This document shows positions 17,666-26,399 of a DNA stretch of 64,000 nt, in pieces. A program made the translations under genes and the position numbers. The first letter of the stretch is position 1; the number at the start of each line of letters is the position of its first letter. Origin of the DNA: Nocardia rhamnosiphila NBRC 108938 (GTDB taxonomy: Bacteria > Actinomycetota > Actinomycetes > Mycobacteriales > Mycobacteriaceae); the NCBI RefSeq assembly GCF_000720425.1, contig NZ_JOAJ01000001.1, positions 62,001-126,000 on the forward strand. Direction: 5' to 3'. Under the pieces are notes generated by a model. The model was not told the DNA's origin. It worked only from the letters and a program-made list of their open reading frames with translations, and ran no database searches.

Positions 17666-19726
17666 ATGAATCTTCGCGGACCGATCCGTGCGGCGTGGCT
17701 CGACCAGATCCGCTCCGCCGCCACACGGTATGGGGCGACCGAGACCCGGCGGGAGGACGTCGAGCGGCGCCGCAAGAAGAAGGACAGCCCGGTTGTCGAT
17801 GCCCCGGAGCAGATCAGCGCCCGGGCGCAGCGGCTCGCGGTCACCGGCGAACTGCCGGTCGGGGCCATGATCGAAGCCGGACGGACCGAGCCCGCCGATC
17901 GGATCACCACCCTCGAACGGATCATCGGCGCCGGCAATGAACTCCAACCGGCCAATTTCCTCGCCCGCGGCGCGCGGACGGCGGCATCGGTCGCGCGGAT
18001 CTCGCGCCGCAGCAACGGCCGCGAGATCCCGCTGGGCACCGGGTTCCTGGTCTCGCCGAGACTGCTGCTGACCAACAACCACGTCCTCCCCGACCGGGAC
18101 GCCGTGGACCAGGCGCTCGTCGAATTCGGTGCCGAGACGACGGTCGACAACGAGCCGTGCCTGTCGCTGCGATTCGGGCTGGACCCCGATTTCTTCGTCA
18201 CCGACGAGTACCTCGACTTCACCCTGGTGCCCGTCCGTCCGGGTGCCGACGGCAGGCTGCCCGCGGAGATCGTCGGCTGGTGGAACCCCCTGGTCGCGGA
18301 CCAGGGGAAGATCGTCGTCGGGGAGGCGATGAACATCATCGGTCACCCGATGGGCCGGCTCGAGGAGATCGGGATCCGCAGCAATCAGCTCGATCTGCAG
18401 CTCGAGCATTTCCTGCACTATTCGACCGATACCGAACCGGGCAACTCCGGGTCCCCGGTCTTGAACGACCAGTGGGAAGTGGTCGCGCTGCATCATTCCG
18501 GTGTGCCGCGCACCGACGAACAGGGGCGGATCCTGCGCCGCGACGGGACGCTCTGGAGTCAGGACGACGGTGACGACGCGATCGACTGGACCGCGAACGA
18601 GGGCGTGCGCATCAGCGTCATCCTCGCCCATCTGGCCGGGCTACCGCAGTCCGCGCGTCACCGCGAGTACTTCGCCGAACTCGGCCCCGATTCCGGGCTG
18701 GCCGACGGAGCGCCGGTCACCGTCTCCGCGCCTGCCGCGGAGCACACCACGGCCCCGGCTGCCACGCCGCAGGCGGACGGGGGACCCCGTCGCGGCCTGC
18801 CGGCCCGCCCGGCTGCCTTCGGCGGCACCCGGCACCTGCTGTTCCTGCACGGCCGCAGCCAGCACGGTCGCGATCCCGAACTACTGCGCCGCGAGTGGGC
18901 CGCCGGGCTCAACAAAGGGCTCACCCTCGCCGGAGCCGGTCCGGTGGATCCGGCCGATGTGTACTTCCCGTTCTACGGGGACCGGCTGGCCGCGCTGCTG
19001 ACACCGCCCGGAGCGACGGGACTCGCACCCGAGACCATGGCCGTCGACCACGCCCTGGCCATGGCGCCGGCCGACCCCCCGGCCCGCGGCCTCTACGAAC
19101 AGATCCTGCGGGATGCGGCCACCGACGCCGGACTGCCCGAGGACGAACAGGCGGCGCACCCCACCGAAGCGGAAGGGCTGGGCGCGATCGGCAGTGTGCT
19201 CGTCAGCAAATTGCAGCGCCAGTTGAGCTGGCTCGCCGCCCGCAGCGATCTGGACGACCTCGTCATCGCCCAGGTCTTCCGGGATGTCGCCACCTATCTC
19301 GCCGACGAACCGACCCGGCGCGCCGTCCTCGACTGTGTCCTCGACACAGTCCCCGAGTCCGGGCACCTCACCCTGGTGAGCCACAGCCTGGGTACCGCGG
19401 TCGCCATGGACCTGATCACCCTGCTCCGGCCCGAGCTCGACGTCACCGTGCTCGTCACCCTCGGCAGCCCGCTGGGCCTGGACGCTGTCAACGGCAAACT
19501 GCTGGTCCGCGGCCCACACCGCCCCGACCGGGTAGGCGATTGGCTCAATGCCTGGGCGGCGGTCGACCCGATCACCATCGGATGCCCGTTACGGCACGCC
19601 TGGACAGGACAGTTGCGCGAGATCCCGGTCGACAATCCCCGGGAACGGGCACACAGCATCACCGAATACCTCTCCCACCCGGCCGTCGCGCAGGCCGTTC
19701 ACAGCGGTATCGCGGCGACGGTGTGA
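17666..19726 (+). CDS. Trypsin-like serine protease fused to an alpha/beta hydrolase
   Basis: 686 residues with no signal peptide, so apparently cytosolic. After a charged N-terminus (ERRRKKKDS near 35) the protease part has GTGFLVSPRLLLTNNHVL (His about 138), LDFTLVPV (Asp about 184) and EPGNSGSPVLN (Ser about 261), a complete S1/V8-type triad. After a Pro/Ala linker, residues from about 390 form an alpha/beta hydrolase: HLLFLHGRSQHG, YFPFYGDRLA, and the nucleophile elbow LVSHSLGTAVAM (Ser about 574). The start is at the ATG giving the usual N-terminus. Cytosolic trypsin-like domains of this type occur as effectors in bacterial conflict systems. The role here is unknown. Confidence 0.85.
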   Translation: MNLRGPIRAAWLDQIRSAATRYGATETRREDVERRRKKKDSPVVDAPEQISARAQRLAVTGELPVGAMIEAGRTEPADRITTLERIIGAGNELQPANFLARGARTAASVARISRRSNGREIPLGTGFLVSPRLLLTNNHVLPDRDAVDQALVEFGAETTVDNEPCLSLRFGLDPDFFVTDEYLDFTLVPVRPGADGRLPAEIVGWWNPLVADQGKIVVGEAMNIIGHPMGRLEEIGIRSNQLDLQLEHFLHYSTDTEPGNSGSPVLNDQWEVVALHHSGVPRTDEQGRILRRDGTLWSQDDGDDAIDWTANEGVRISVILAHLAGLPQSARHREYFAELGPDSGLADGAPVTVSAPAAEHTTAPAATPQADGGPRRGLPARPAAFGGTRHLLFLHGRSQHGRDPELLRREWAAGLNKGLTLAGAGPVDPADVYFPFYGDRLAALLTPPGATGLAPETMAVDHALAMAPADPPARGLYEQILRDAATDAGLPEDEQAAHPTEAEGLGAIGSVLVSKLQRQLSWLAARSDLDDLVIAQVFRDVATYLADEPTRRAVLDCVLDTVPESGHLTLVSHSLGTAVAMDLITLLRPELDVTVLVTLGSPLGLDAVNGKLLVRGPHRPDRVGDWLNAWAAVDPITIGCPLRHAWTGQLREIPVDNPRERAHSITEYLSHPAVAQAVHSGIAATV

Positions 19727-19835
19727 GAAGGGCCGGAACAAGCGCGGGAGAGGAGGTGAGTCCGGCCGGGCCCGCATTTCCGGGCGGGCTGCCCTGCGTG
19801 CTAACAACATCTTCGGAACATCTCTGGGAGGACAG

Positions 19836-20147
19836 ATGAAATACGTGGTTTCGTGGACGTATCGTTGGAACGGCTCCGCAGCGGAGAACGAGGCGAGTAT
19901 TCAGCGTGCCCTGCAAGTGTTCGGGAGCTGGAAACCGGCCGACGGGGTGACCTATCACCAGATGGTAGGCCGGCTCGACGGCACCGGCGGATTCGCGGTG
20001 GTAGAGACCGACAACCCGATGAACCTGCTCGACGCTCCCGAGAAATTCGGCATGATCGCCGAATACCAGATCCACCCGGTCGCCGAACTCGCCGAGGTAG
20101 CGCAGGCGTTCCAGGAGGGCGCGGCCTTCCGGGAGTCGATCGGGTAG
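19836..20147 (+). CDS. DUF3303-like small protein
   Basis: 103 residues, ATG after GGGAGGACAG. MKYVVSWTYR, SWKPADGVTYHQMVGRLDG and GGFAVVETDNPMNLLD fit the ferredoxin-like-fold DUF3303 family of stress-associated or dimeric alpha/beta-barrel proteins. No catalytic function is known. It lies between the protease fusion and a CBS-domain protein, about 70 bases from the latter. Confidence 0.75.
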   Translation: MKYVVSWTYRWNGSAAENEASIQRALQVFGSWKPADGVTYHQMVGRLDGTGGFAVVETDNPMNLLDAPEKFGMIAEYQIHPVAELAEVAQAFQEGAAFRESIG

Positions 20148-20215
20148 CGCCGAGCCGGCACCGCCGGAGCGTGATGATCGAACGACAGGCAACGACCTCG
20201 AAACCAGGAGGAAGT

Positions 20216-20668
20216 ATGACCACAGTGCGTGACATCATGCATCCGGCAGTGGTGAGCATCGGCGTGCGGGACACCATGGCCACCGCCGCCCAGCAGATGC
20301 GGCAGCGCGATGTGGGCGCTCTGCCGATCTGCGACGGCGAGGGGCGGCCGGTCGGGATCGTCACCGACCGGGACATCGTGGTGAACTGTGTGGCTCTCGG
20401 CCACAACCCGGCGACCTCCACCGCGGGAGAATTCGCTCAAGCCGACGAATTGCATACGACGGCCGCCGATATCGACGTGGCCGACGCGCTGTCGACGATG
20501 CAGCGGTATCAGCTGCGGCGCCTGCCGGTGACCGAGGAGGGCCGTCTGATCGGGATCGTCACCGAGGCCGATATCGCGCGGCATCTGCCCGCGGCGACGA
20601 CGGGCGAATTCGTCGAGCAGGTCTGCGAGCAGCAGTTGCCGCTTCCGACGGAGCCCCCGGCGACCTGA
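20216..20668 (+). CDS. Tandem CBS-domain protein
   Basis: 150 residues, ATG behind CAGGAGGA. Two CBS motifs: VRDIMHPAVVSIG...VGALPICDG...VGIVTDRDIV and LSTMQRYQLRRLPVTEEGRLIGIVTEADIA. Stand-alone CBS pairs bind adenine nucleotides and, in Mycobacteriales, are often part of the hypoxia/dormancy response (Hrp1-like). The protein is soluble. It is convergent with the nucleotidyl cyclase gene, 34 bases apart, where CCCGGCCGGG followed by TTT may act as a weak terminator. Confidence 0.85.
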   Translation: MTTVRDIMHPAVVSIGVRDTMATAAQQMRQRDVGALPICDGEGRPVGIVTDRDIVVNCVALGHNPATSTAGEFAQADELHTTAADIDVADALSTMQRYQLRRLPVTEEGRLIGIVTEADIARHLPAATTGEFVEQVCEQQLPLPTEPPAT

Positions 20669-20702
20669 TCCGGCTTCTCCGCGTGCCAGGCCCGGCCGGG
20701 TT

Positions 20703-21488
20703 TCAGTCTGCCGGGGCGACCGCGTACAGGCGGTAGATGCCGCGAAATCCCTTGAGTTCGGCTTCGCGGGTGGCGGCGACGGCGATATCCGGGACAGCGG
20801 CCACGGCGTCGCGTACTTCCTCGCTGACCAGGATCTCGCCGCCGTGCGCCTGACCGGCGACCCGGGCGGCCATGGCCACATTCCGTCCAAAGAGGTCGTC
20901 GCCGCGCCGCACCGATCTGCCCAGGTGGATACCGATCCGCACGCGCACACCGCCCGCGGGCCGGGCGATGGTGCCGATCGCCGCCTGGACTTCGAGGCCG
21001 CACCGCACCGCCTGCTCCGCGTCGCCGAAGGCGATCATGAAGCCGTCTCCCTGGCTTTTCACGATATGACCGCCGCGTGCCGCGACGGATCTGCGGATCA
21101 GCCGATCGTGGCGGCCGAGCAGCGCGACCCAGGCCCGGTCGCCCAGCCGTTCGTTGAGCGCGGTCGATCCCTCGATATCGGAGAAGGCGATCACGACATC
21201 GCCCTCGGCGGTCAGCCGCGCCAGATCGGGGCGTTCGACCTGTGCCCAGCCGGCCAGGTCCTCGATCGAGCTGAGTACCGCCGCGCGAAAACCTTTCGCG
21301 CGCACGAGGCTCGCGGTCTGCCACACGGTCTTCACCGCTTCCCGCCCGTGGTTCATCAACAGCTGTCGAGTGTCGGGTCTGCGCTGGAGTTCCGCCAGTT
21401 CCTGGCGGCTGCGCACCAGCAGCCGCCACAGCACGATCAGGGCGGCGGCCTCCGCGACGACGGCCGCGGCGAGTACGTATTCGATCAC
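20703..21488 (-). CDS. Membrane-anchored class III nucleotidyl cyclase
   Basis: 261 residues, GTG start overlapping the MerR stop by four bases. An N-terminal membrane anchor ([18 protein letters not shown]) is followed by a short coiled stretch and a class III cyclase domain: [19 protein letters not shown] with the first metal Asp, [16 protein letters not shown] with the second, and [17 protein letters not shown]. It should make cAMP (or cGMP) at the inner membrane face. The domain is complete. The overlap with MerR suggests co-regulation. Confidence 0.88.
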   Translation of the reverse strand: MIEYVLAAAVVAEAAALIVLWRLLVRSRQELAELQRRPDTRQLLMNHGREAVKTVWQTASLVRAKGFRAAVLSSIEDLAGWAQVERPDLARLTAEGDVVIAFSDIEGSTALNERLGDRAWVALLGRHDRLIRRSVAARGGHIVKSQGDGFMIAFGDAEQAVRCGLEVQAAIGTIARPAGGVRVRIGIHLGRSVRRGDDLFGRNVAMAARVAGQAHGGEILVSEEVRDAVAAVPDIAVAATREAELKGFRGIYRLYAVAPAD

Positions 21489-22258
21489 GGGCGGGGCCCA
21501 TCCGCGGGGAGGTCGCCGCCGGCGGCCTCGCTGAGCTGCTGGGATACCTCGGGCAGGTCCGCGTGGATACGGCGGTCCATGGCGCGTGCCAGCAGTTCGT
21601 CCGCGACCAGGCGCACGGGCGGGCGGAGCTGGGCGAGGGCTTCGGCGAGTTGGTCGACCCGTTCCGGGGAGGGGTCCTCCAGCACCCGGCCGAGCAGGTG
21701 GGTCCGGAACTCCCGGACGAACGCGAAGGCCATCCGGTCGAACGCCGCCTCGAGTTCCCAGCTCAGCGCGAGTATCGAGCGCAGCGGAATACCGGTGGCC
21801 ACGAACGCGGTGGCGGCCTCGAGCAGCCGTCCGCTGGAGTAGACGAAGCGGTCGTCCTCCATCCGCAGGTAGCCGAGCGCGATGGCTTCGGAAATGGCCT
21901 CCGGGGTGGCCTGGTCGCCGAAGCGGGTCAGCATCTGCTCGAGGTCGATGGTGACCTCCTCGTCGCCCCAGGCCTCCGCGGCCGCCGTTTCGAACCCGAG
22001 CAGTTCGGAGACGCCGCCGCCGCGCTCGGCGCTGTCGAGCAGGTCGGCGATGCCTTCGAGGCTGTGGCCGCGGGCGAGCAGGTCGGCGATGAGGCGCAGC
22101 CGCTCGAGGTGGGCGTGGTTGTAGTAGGCGTGGCGGCCCTGCCGCCGCGGTGCGTCGAGCAGGCCCCGCTCCTGGTAGTAGCGGATCGTCCGCACCGCGA
22201 CACCGGCCGCTTCGGCCAGTTCCGCGACCCGGTATTCCTGTGTGGGCTGAGTCGTCAA
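21485..22258 (-). CDS. MerR family transcriptional regulator
   Basis: 257 residues from a TTG with a GGAGG site four bases away; the ATG at 22309 would add residues not matching MerR proteins. The N-terminal wHTH is [30 protein letters not shown] followed by [19 protein letters not shown]. The 140-residue C-terminal domain is helical and lacks metal-binding Cys, so it probably senses an organic or protein signal. It overlaps the cyclase gene and is divergent from a PucR-like regulator across 230 bases containing two palindromes. Confidence 0.88.
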   Translation of the reverse strand: MTTQPTQEYRVAELAEAAGVAVRTIRYYQERGLLDAPRRQGRHAYYNHAHLERLRLIADLLARGHSLEGIADLLDSAERGGGVSELLGFETAAAEAWGDEEVTIDLEQMLTRFGDQATPEAISEAIALGYLRMEDDRFVYSSGRLLEAATAFVATGIPLRSILALSWELEAAFDRMAFAFVREFRTHLLGRVLEDPSPERVDQLAEALAQLRPPVRLVADELLARAMDRRIHADLPEVSQQLSEAAGGDLPADGPRP

Positions 22259-22327
22259 TCGTCCTCCTGCACACCGGTCCGCCAGCCGAATTACGGTTAA
22301 CTCAACCACACTGTCTCAGTAGATGCT

Positions 22328-22359
22328 GATTCGAATCGACAGTTGGTTCGGAACTGTCG
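22328..22359. promoter_or_regulatory. Adjacent palindromes between the MerR and PucR-like genes
   Basis: GATTCGAATC (22328-22337) is a perfect 10-base palindrome. It shares its last base with CGACAGTT (22337-22344), which pairs perfectly with AACTGTCG (22352-22359) around a 7-base spacer. The elements sit 70-100 bases upstream of the MerR start and 130-165 bases upstream of the PucR-like start. They are plausible operator sites for either regulator. Confidence 0.5.
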
Positions 22360-22490
22360 CCGTCCACCGGGGCGAACACGGTGCGCGTTGTGGTGCAGCT
22401 CACCGTCGGTTACAGTTTTTACTGATATGGACGTGGGCTCGGATGCTACCGTCGGCTCCGGGCACGCGTCGGCAAAGGAGGTCGAGGTCG

Positions 22491-23864
22491 GTGCTGACGG
22501 GCAGCCCTTACCCAACTCGGGAACTGGAGATCGCCGGGATACCCGCGGTCGGGCATCTGCACCACGGTCCCCGATTGTCCCAGCAATTACTGGACCATCT
22601 GGCCCCGGACGGGGGCGGGACCGAGCCGGCGGCGCTGATGCCGTGCGGGGTGGGGCGGCGCGACGCGGCCGAGGTGGTCACCGGATGCCTGGACCTGGTG
22701 GCCGCGGCGCTACAGGACGGCGGCGTGGGGGAGGTGCCCGCACCACTGCACCGGAAGATCGAGGATTGGGCCGCGGAGGGCGTGGCATTGGAGGCGGTGC
22801 AGCATTCGATCCACCGTGGGTTCCGGTTCGTGCTGGATCTGCTCGCCCGGCGGGCCCGGACCGCCGACGGTCCGGCGATGGTGGTCGTGGGTCAACGCCT
22901 GGGCGAAGTACTCGATCGCGTCATCACCACCTTCACCCAGGCATACCTGCGTGAGTTCCGGGCCCATACCATCGCGCGCTACGCCGGTGCCGAGGCGCTG
23001 ACCACCGCGCTGATCTCGGGTACGAGCACGGCGGGGACGGCGCGCGAGAGCGGTTTCCGGGAGGCGACCGCCTATGCGGTGCTGGCGCTGGACCTCACGG
23101 GCCCGCCCGGCGAGACCGGCGATGACGGGTACGGCCCCGCGCACGCGCAGCGTCGGCTGCGCCGCGTGCGCGCCGAACTCGCCCGCGGCGGCGATATGCC
23201 GCTGGCCCGGCTCAGCGAAGCCGGTGGCACGGTCCTCCTGCCGGACCGGGCGCATGATGATCTCGCCGTCACCCGGTTGTTCGACCGGCTGCAGAGCGCG
23301 GTGCGCGGATCGTTGCTCGCCACCGTGGTCCACGCGCGGCACGACGAGGTGCCCGACGCGACCCGCCGCGCACACGAGTTGCTCGACCTCGCCCAGCGGC
23401 TGCGCCGTCCCGCCCGTCTGTACCGGTTGGCCGATCTGGCCGTGGAATACCAGATCACCCGGCCCGGGCCCGCGCGCAAGCGTCTGGCGACAGCCCTGGA
23501 ACCGCTGCTACCCCATGCCGACCTGCTACAGACCCTGGCCACGCATCTGGACAACGATCGCAATCGCCGGCGCACCGCCCGCGTGCTGGGCATTCACGCC
23601 AATACCCTGGACTACCGGTTGCGGCGTATCGCCCGGTACACCGGGCTGGACCCCGCCAGCGCCGATGACCTGTGGTATCTCCGGGCTGCTCTGGTCGCCG
23701 GCGCCTACGAGACCGGCTCCGCCGACACCCCGGTTGCGGCGGACCGGGAAAGCCCGCAGCCGACCGCCGAAGACTCCGATATCGGCCGCCCGCCCGGGCC
23801 GCCGATCCAGAGTATCGATATCCATACTCGGGCCCGCGTCCCCGCTCCGGCACGGGGCCGGTGA
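22491..23864 (+). CDS. PucR/CdaR-type helix-turn-helix regulator
   Basis: 457 residues from a GTG behind AAAGGAGG; the longer open frame upstream is not family-like. The middle carries a GGDEF-like/RsbRD fold (LDLVAAALQDGG, RVITTFTQAYLREFRAH), and the C-terminus has the PucR HTH: HLDNDRNRRRTARVLGIHANTLDYRLRRI ending in LWYLRAALV. Such proteins activate catabolic or stress genes in response to small molecules. It stands alone, divergent from the MerR-cyclase pair. The last 40 residues are disordered and Pro-rich. Confidence 0.82.
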   Translation: MLTGSPYPTRELEIAGIPAVGHLHHGPRLSQQLLDHLAPDGGGTEPAALMPCGVGRRDAAEVVTGCLDLVAAALQDGGVGEVPAPLHRKIEDWAAEGVALEAVQHSIHRGFRFVLDLLARRARTADGPAMVVVGQRLGEVLDRVITTFTQAYLREFRAHTIARYAGAEALTTALISGTSTAGTARESGFREATAYAVLALDLTGPPGETGDDGYGPAHAQRRLRRVRAELARGGDMPLARLSEAGGTVLLPDRAHDDLAVTRLFDRLQSAVRGSLLATVVHARHDEVPDATRRAHELLDLAQRLRRPARLYRLADLAVEYQITRPGPARKRLATALEPLLPHADLLQTLATHLDNDRNRRRTARVLGIHANTLDYRLRRIARYTGLDPASADDLWYLRAALVAGAYETGSADTPVAADRESPQPTAEDSDIGRPPGPPIQSIDIHTRARVPAPARGR

Positions 23865-23989
23865 TGGAGGCCGGTCCCCCCCGGCCCTGCGAACGGCGGT
23901 GGCTCCGCGGGCCCGGGGCGGCCGACTGCACGAAGGTTGAGGTGGCGGCCTGCTTCCGGGCATCGTCCGGCGCCGCGGCCGATGTGAAC

Positions 23990-24871
23990 TCAGCGGTCGC
24001 CGGCGAGTACCGGGACCAGACGGGCGAGCCCTTCGGCCCCGTGGCCGGCCGCCAGCGCGCGCCGGAAGACCTCGCCCGTGGCATCGAGTACGCCGGTGTC
24101 GATGCCGTGGCGCGCGATCACTTCGCGGAGTGTGGTGAACGCGGTGTAAGCCGAGGAAATGGAGGTGTCGTCGCCGGGATAGTGCCCGGCTTCGACCTGT
24201 GCGGCGGTTTGCGCCGCCATATCGGGCAGTAGCGAGACCACGGCGGGTGTGAACGGGACGAGTTCGCTGCCTTTGATCCCTTCGGCCTCGGCGAGTGCGA
24301 TGCCCAGGGACACACCGAAGAACGAGAGCCAGAACACCGATACCAGCGAGGCGTCGAATGCGGCGGCGCGTCCGTGGTCCGCGCCCAGATAGGTGCCCTT
24401 TTCGGCGAGTGCGCTCAATGCCGGTTCCGCTGCGCGATAACCGCTTTCGGAGCCCGAGTACAGCAGCAGCGCGTCCGGTGTGCCGATGCCCTGCGGCACC
24501 GCCATGACGGCGCCGTCCACGTACTCGGCACCGTGCCGCCCGGCCCACTCGGCGCGCTTTCTCGACTGCTCGGGGGTCGAGGAGGTGAGGTTCACCAGCA
24601 CCCGCCCGCGCAGCCGCGGGCCCGTGTCGCGCAATGCCGCTTCCACCGCGTCGTCATCGAGCAGCGAGACGACGACCAGGGGAGCGGCCGCGACCGCCGC
24701 GGCCGCCGACGCCGCCCGGCCGGCACCGAGCTCGACCAGCGCATCGGCCTTCGCCCCGGTGCGATTCCACACGACCGTCGGATAACCCGCGGCCAGGAAG
24801 GTTTTCGCGATCGCCGACCCCATGAGTCCCAGCCCCAGGACCGCGACGGGTGTACGTGCTTCGCCTGACAT
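23990..24871 (-). CDS. NADP-dependent beta-hydroxyacid dehydrogenase / imine reductase-like
   Basis: 293 residues. The N-terminal Rossmann fold has VAVLGLGLMGSAIAKTFL and VVWNRTGAKADAL with Arg/Thr after the second strand, indicating NADPH. VNLTSSTPEQSRKRAEWA and YVDGAVMAVPQGIG follow, then a helical dimerisation domain with AAAFDASLVSVFW. This layout and the Asp in the last motif resemble bacterial imine reductases more than 6-phosphogluconate-type enzymes. It is divergent from an ArsR repressor with a shared palindromic operator, so it is probably derepressed by a ligand of that repressor. Confidence 0.82.
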   Translation of the reverse strand: MSGEARTPVAVLGLGLMGSAIAKTFLAAGYPTVVWNRTGAKADALVELGAGRAASAAAAVAAAPLVVVSLLDDDAVEAALRDTGPRLRGRVLVNLTSSTPEQSRKRAEWAGRHGAEYVDGAVMAVPQGIGTPDALLLYSGSESGYRAAEPALSALAEKGTYLGADHGRAAAFDASLVSVFWLSFFGVSLGIALAEAEGIKGSELVPFTPAVVSLLPDMAAQTAAQVEAGHYPGDDTSISSAYTAFTTLREVIARHGIDTGVLDATGEVFRRALAAGHGAEGLARLVPVLAGDR

Positions 24872-24885
24872 ACCGCCTCCAGATT

Positions 24886-24928
24886 GTTTGAAGAATTTCC
24901 AACAATAATTGTTGTATGATTCTCAAAC
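24886..24928. promoter_or_regulatory. Nested palindromic operator between imine-reductase-like gene and ArsR gene
   Basis: CAACAATAATTGTTG at 24900-24914 is a perfect 15-base palindrome centred on base 24907. GTTTGA (24886-24891) and TCAAAC (24923-24928) are symmetric about the same base. The whole 43-base AT-rich element sits in the 84-base divergent promoter region. It is a strong candidate binding site for the ArsR-family protein encoded alongside. Confidence 0.7.
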
Positions 24929-24955
24929 TGTCAAGAGCTGAAGGGAGGCGCGTTC

Positions 24956-25357
24956 GTGCCCGCCGAGTTGTCACACCCGGATACCGCCGACCTCGAGCTG
25001 GCGGCGGTCATGCACGCGCTGTCCGACCCGATCCGGCTCCAACTGGTGGCCTGCCTGGCCACCGACGAGGGCGAGAACTGCGGCGAACTCAGTCAGAACA
25101 TCGAATTGCACAAGTCCACGCTTTCGCATCACTACCGGGTCCTGCGCGAAGCAGGTATCACCCGGACGACGGTCACCGGACGCACCAGGGTGATGCGCCT
25201 GCGCTCCGCGGACCTGCAGGCCCGGTTCCCGGGGTTGCTCGACGTGGTGTTCCGCGCCCTGGCCGATCTCGTCGAGGACGACGAGAAATGGACCGGCTCG
25301 CCCGAGGACCGTGCGAAACTGCTCGCGGCGCTGAAACGGCCCGTGGCAGCGCACTGA
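24956..25357 (+). CDS. ArsR family transcriptional regulator
   Basis: 133 residues, GTG behind AAGGGAGG. The winged helix is MHALSDPIRLQLVACL, NCGELSQNIELHKSTLSHHYRVLREAGI and RTTVTGRTRVMRLR. No CVCxx or other metal-thiolate motif is seen in the recognition helix; its single Cys residues are scattered. It therefore resembles the non-metal ArsR group that regulates an adjacent oxidoreductase. It lies divergent to the imine-reductase-like gene across a palindromic operator. Confidence 0.88.
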   Translation: MPAELSHPDTADLELAAVMHALSDPIRLQLVACLATDEGENCGELSQNIELHKSTLSHHYRVLREAGITRTTVTGRTRVMRLRSADLQARFPGLLDVVFRALADLVEDDEKWTGSPEDRAKLLAALKRPVAAH

Positions 25358-25503
25358 CCGGGGCGCGTACCGAAGGTTCGGCGCGGTCCGGCGGGGGTTG
25401 CCGATCCGTCTTCTCGAAGGAAGATGGACATATAGGTGTTGGTCGCGCAGTCATATCTTCGGGTCGGCATACCGGTCGGCCATCGATCGGAAGGAGATTC
25501 GAT

Positions 25504-25575
25504 ATGCGGTGTCTTTGCCCGGGAGACCGGCGCAGCGCGTCGATGTCCGGCCGGACCGGCGGCGCGTCGCCATGA
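25504..25575 (+). CDS. Short upstream ORF (23 codons) coupled to the flavodoxin-fold gene
   Basis: The ATG has an excellent GGAAGGAG site, stronger than anything in front of the following gene. It encodes MRCLCPGDRRSAS and so on for 23 residues, and its TGA overlaps the downstream ATG as ATGA. The next gene lacks its own ribosome site, so translation coupling is likely. Two early Cys codons recall the Cys-containing leader peptides of Mycobacteriales, but a regulatory role is inference. Confidence 0.45.
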   Translation: MRCLCPGDRRSASMSGRTGGASP

Positions 25576-26312
25576 GCACAGGGGCCGAACACAGAAGTGA
25601 GGCCGAGGGCTTCTCGGCGGCCGGTTCGCGGGCGTTGTACGTGAATGCGACCTTGAAACGCTCACCTGAGGTGAGCAATACCGAGGGATTGATTCGGCGC
25701 AGTTCGCAGATCATGCGGCGGCACGGTGTCGAGGTCGACATCGTCCGCGCGGTCGATCACGACATCGCGACCGGGGTCTGGCCGGATATGACCGAACACG
25801 GCTGGGCCGGCGACGAATGGCCGGCACTGTTCGGCCGGGTACTGGACGCCGACATCTTGGTGCTGTGCGGACCCATCTGGCTCGGCGACAACAGTTCGGT
25901 GATGAAACGAGTGATCGAGCGGCTCTACGGCTGTTCGAACATGCTCAACGAGCGTGGCCAATACGCCTACTACGGCCGTGTCGGTGGATGTCTGATCACC
26001 GGCAACGAGGACGGCATCAAACACTGCGCGATGAACGTGCTCTACAGCCTGCAACATTTGGGCTACACCATTCCTCCGCAGGCCGACGCCGGGTGGATCG
26101 GGGAAGCCGGGCCCGGTCCCTCATATCTCGATCCCGGTTCGGGCGGGCCGGAAAACGACTTTACGAATCGCAATACCACCTTCATGACCTACAACCTGCT
26201 TCATCTCGCCAAGATGCTGCAGGTCAACGACGGTATACCGGCCTACGGCAATCAGCGCAGCCTGTGGGGCGCGGGGTGCCGGCCCGAGTCCGACAATCCC
26301 GAACACCGGTAG
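25572..26312 (+). CDS. Flavodoxin-fold NAD(P)H-dependent oxidoreductase
   Basis: 246 residues. ALYVNATLKRSPEVSNTEGLI is the phosphate loop of the NADPH-dependent FMN reductase / flavodoxin-like family, and ADILVLCGPIWLGDNSSVMKRVIERL is the second flavin-contact block. LITGNEDGIKHCAMNVLYSLQHLGYTIPP and TYNLLHLAKML complete the fold. It is probably a cytosolic FMN-dependent quinone or nitro reductase. No ribosome site precedes the ATG; the short ORF upstream overlaps it. Confidence 0.8.
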   Translation: MSTGAEHRSEAEGFSAAGSRALYVNATLKRSPEVSNTEGLIRRSSQIMRRHGVEVDIVRAVDHDIATGVWPDMTEHGWAGDEWPALFGRVLDADILVLCGPIWLGDNSSVMKRVIERLYGCSNMLNERGQYAYYGRVGGCLITGNEDGIKHCAMNVLYSLQHLGYTIPPQADAGWIGEAGPGPSYLDPGSGGPENDFTNRNTTFMTYNLLHLAKMLQVNDGIPAYGNQRSLWGAGCRPESDNPEHR

Positions 26313-26399
26313 CCCATCGAGCGGAGTGGGACACCATGACCACACAGCAGCACGGCACCGACTCGTGGCCCCGCCTGCGCATCCCACGGTGGCAGTACC

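Noticed and set aside
17651..18631. 326-codon minus-strand frame
   Set aside because: Antisense to the protease domain of the fusion gene, whose triad motifs leave no doubt about the coding strand.
20669..20702. CCCGGCCGGG-TTT as a terminator between convergent genes
   Set aside because: The arms are contiguous with no loop and the T-run is only three bases, so it is too weak to list as a feature.
22323..22490. N-terminal extension of the PucR-like protein
   Set aside because: The added 56 residues are not protein-like and contain the palindromic operator region; the GTG at 22491 has a strong AAAGGAGG site.
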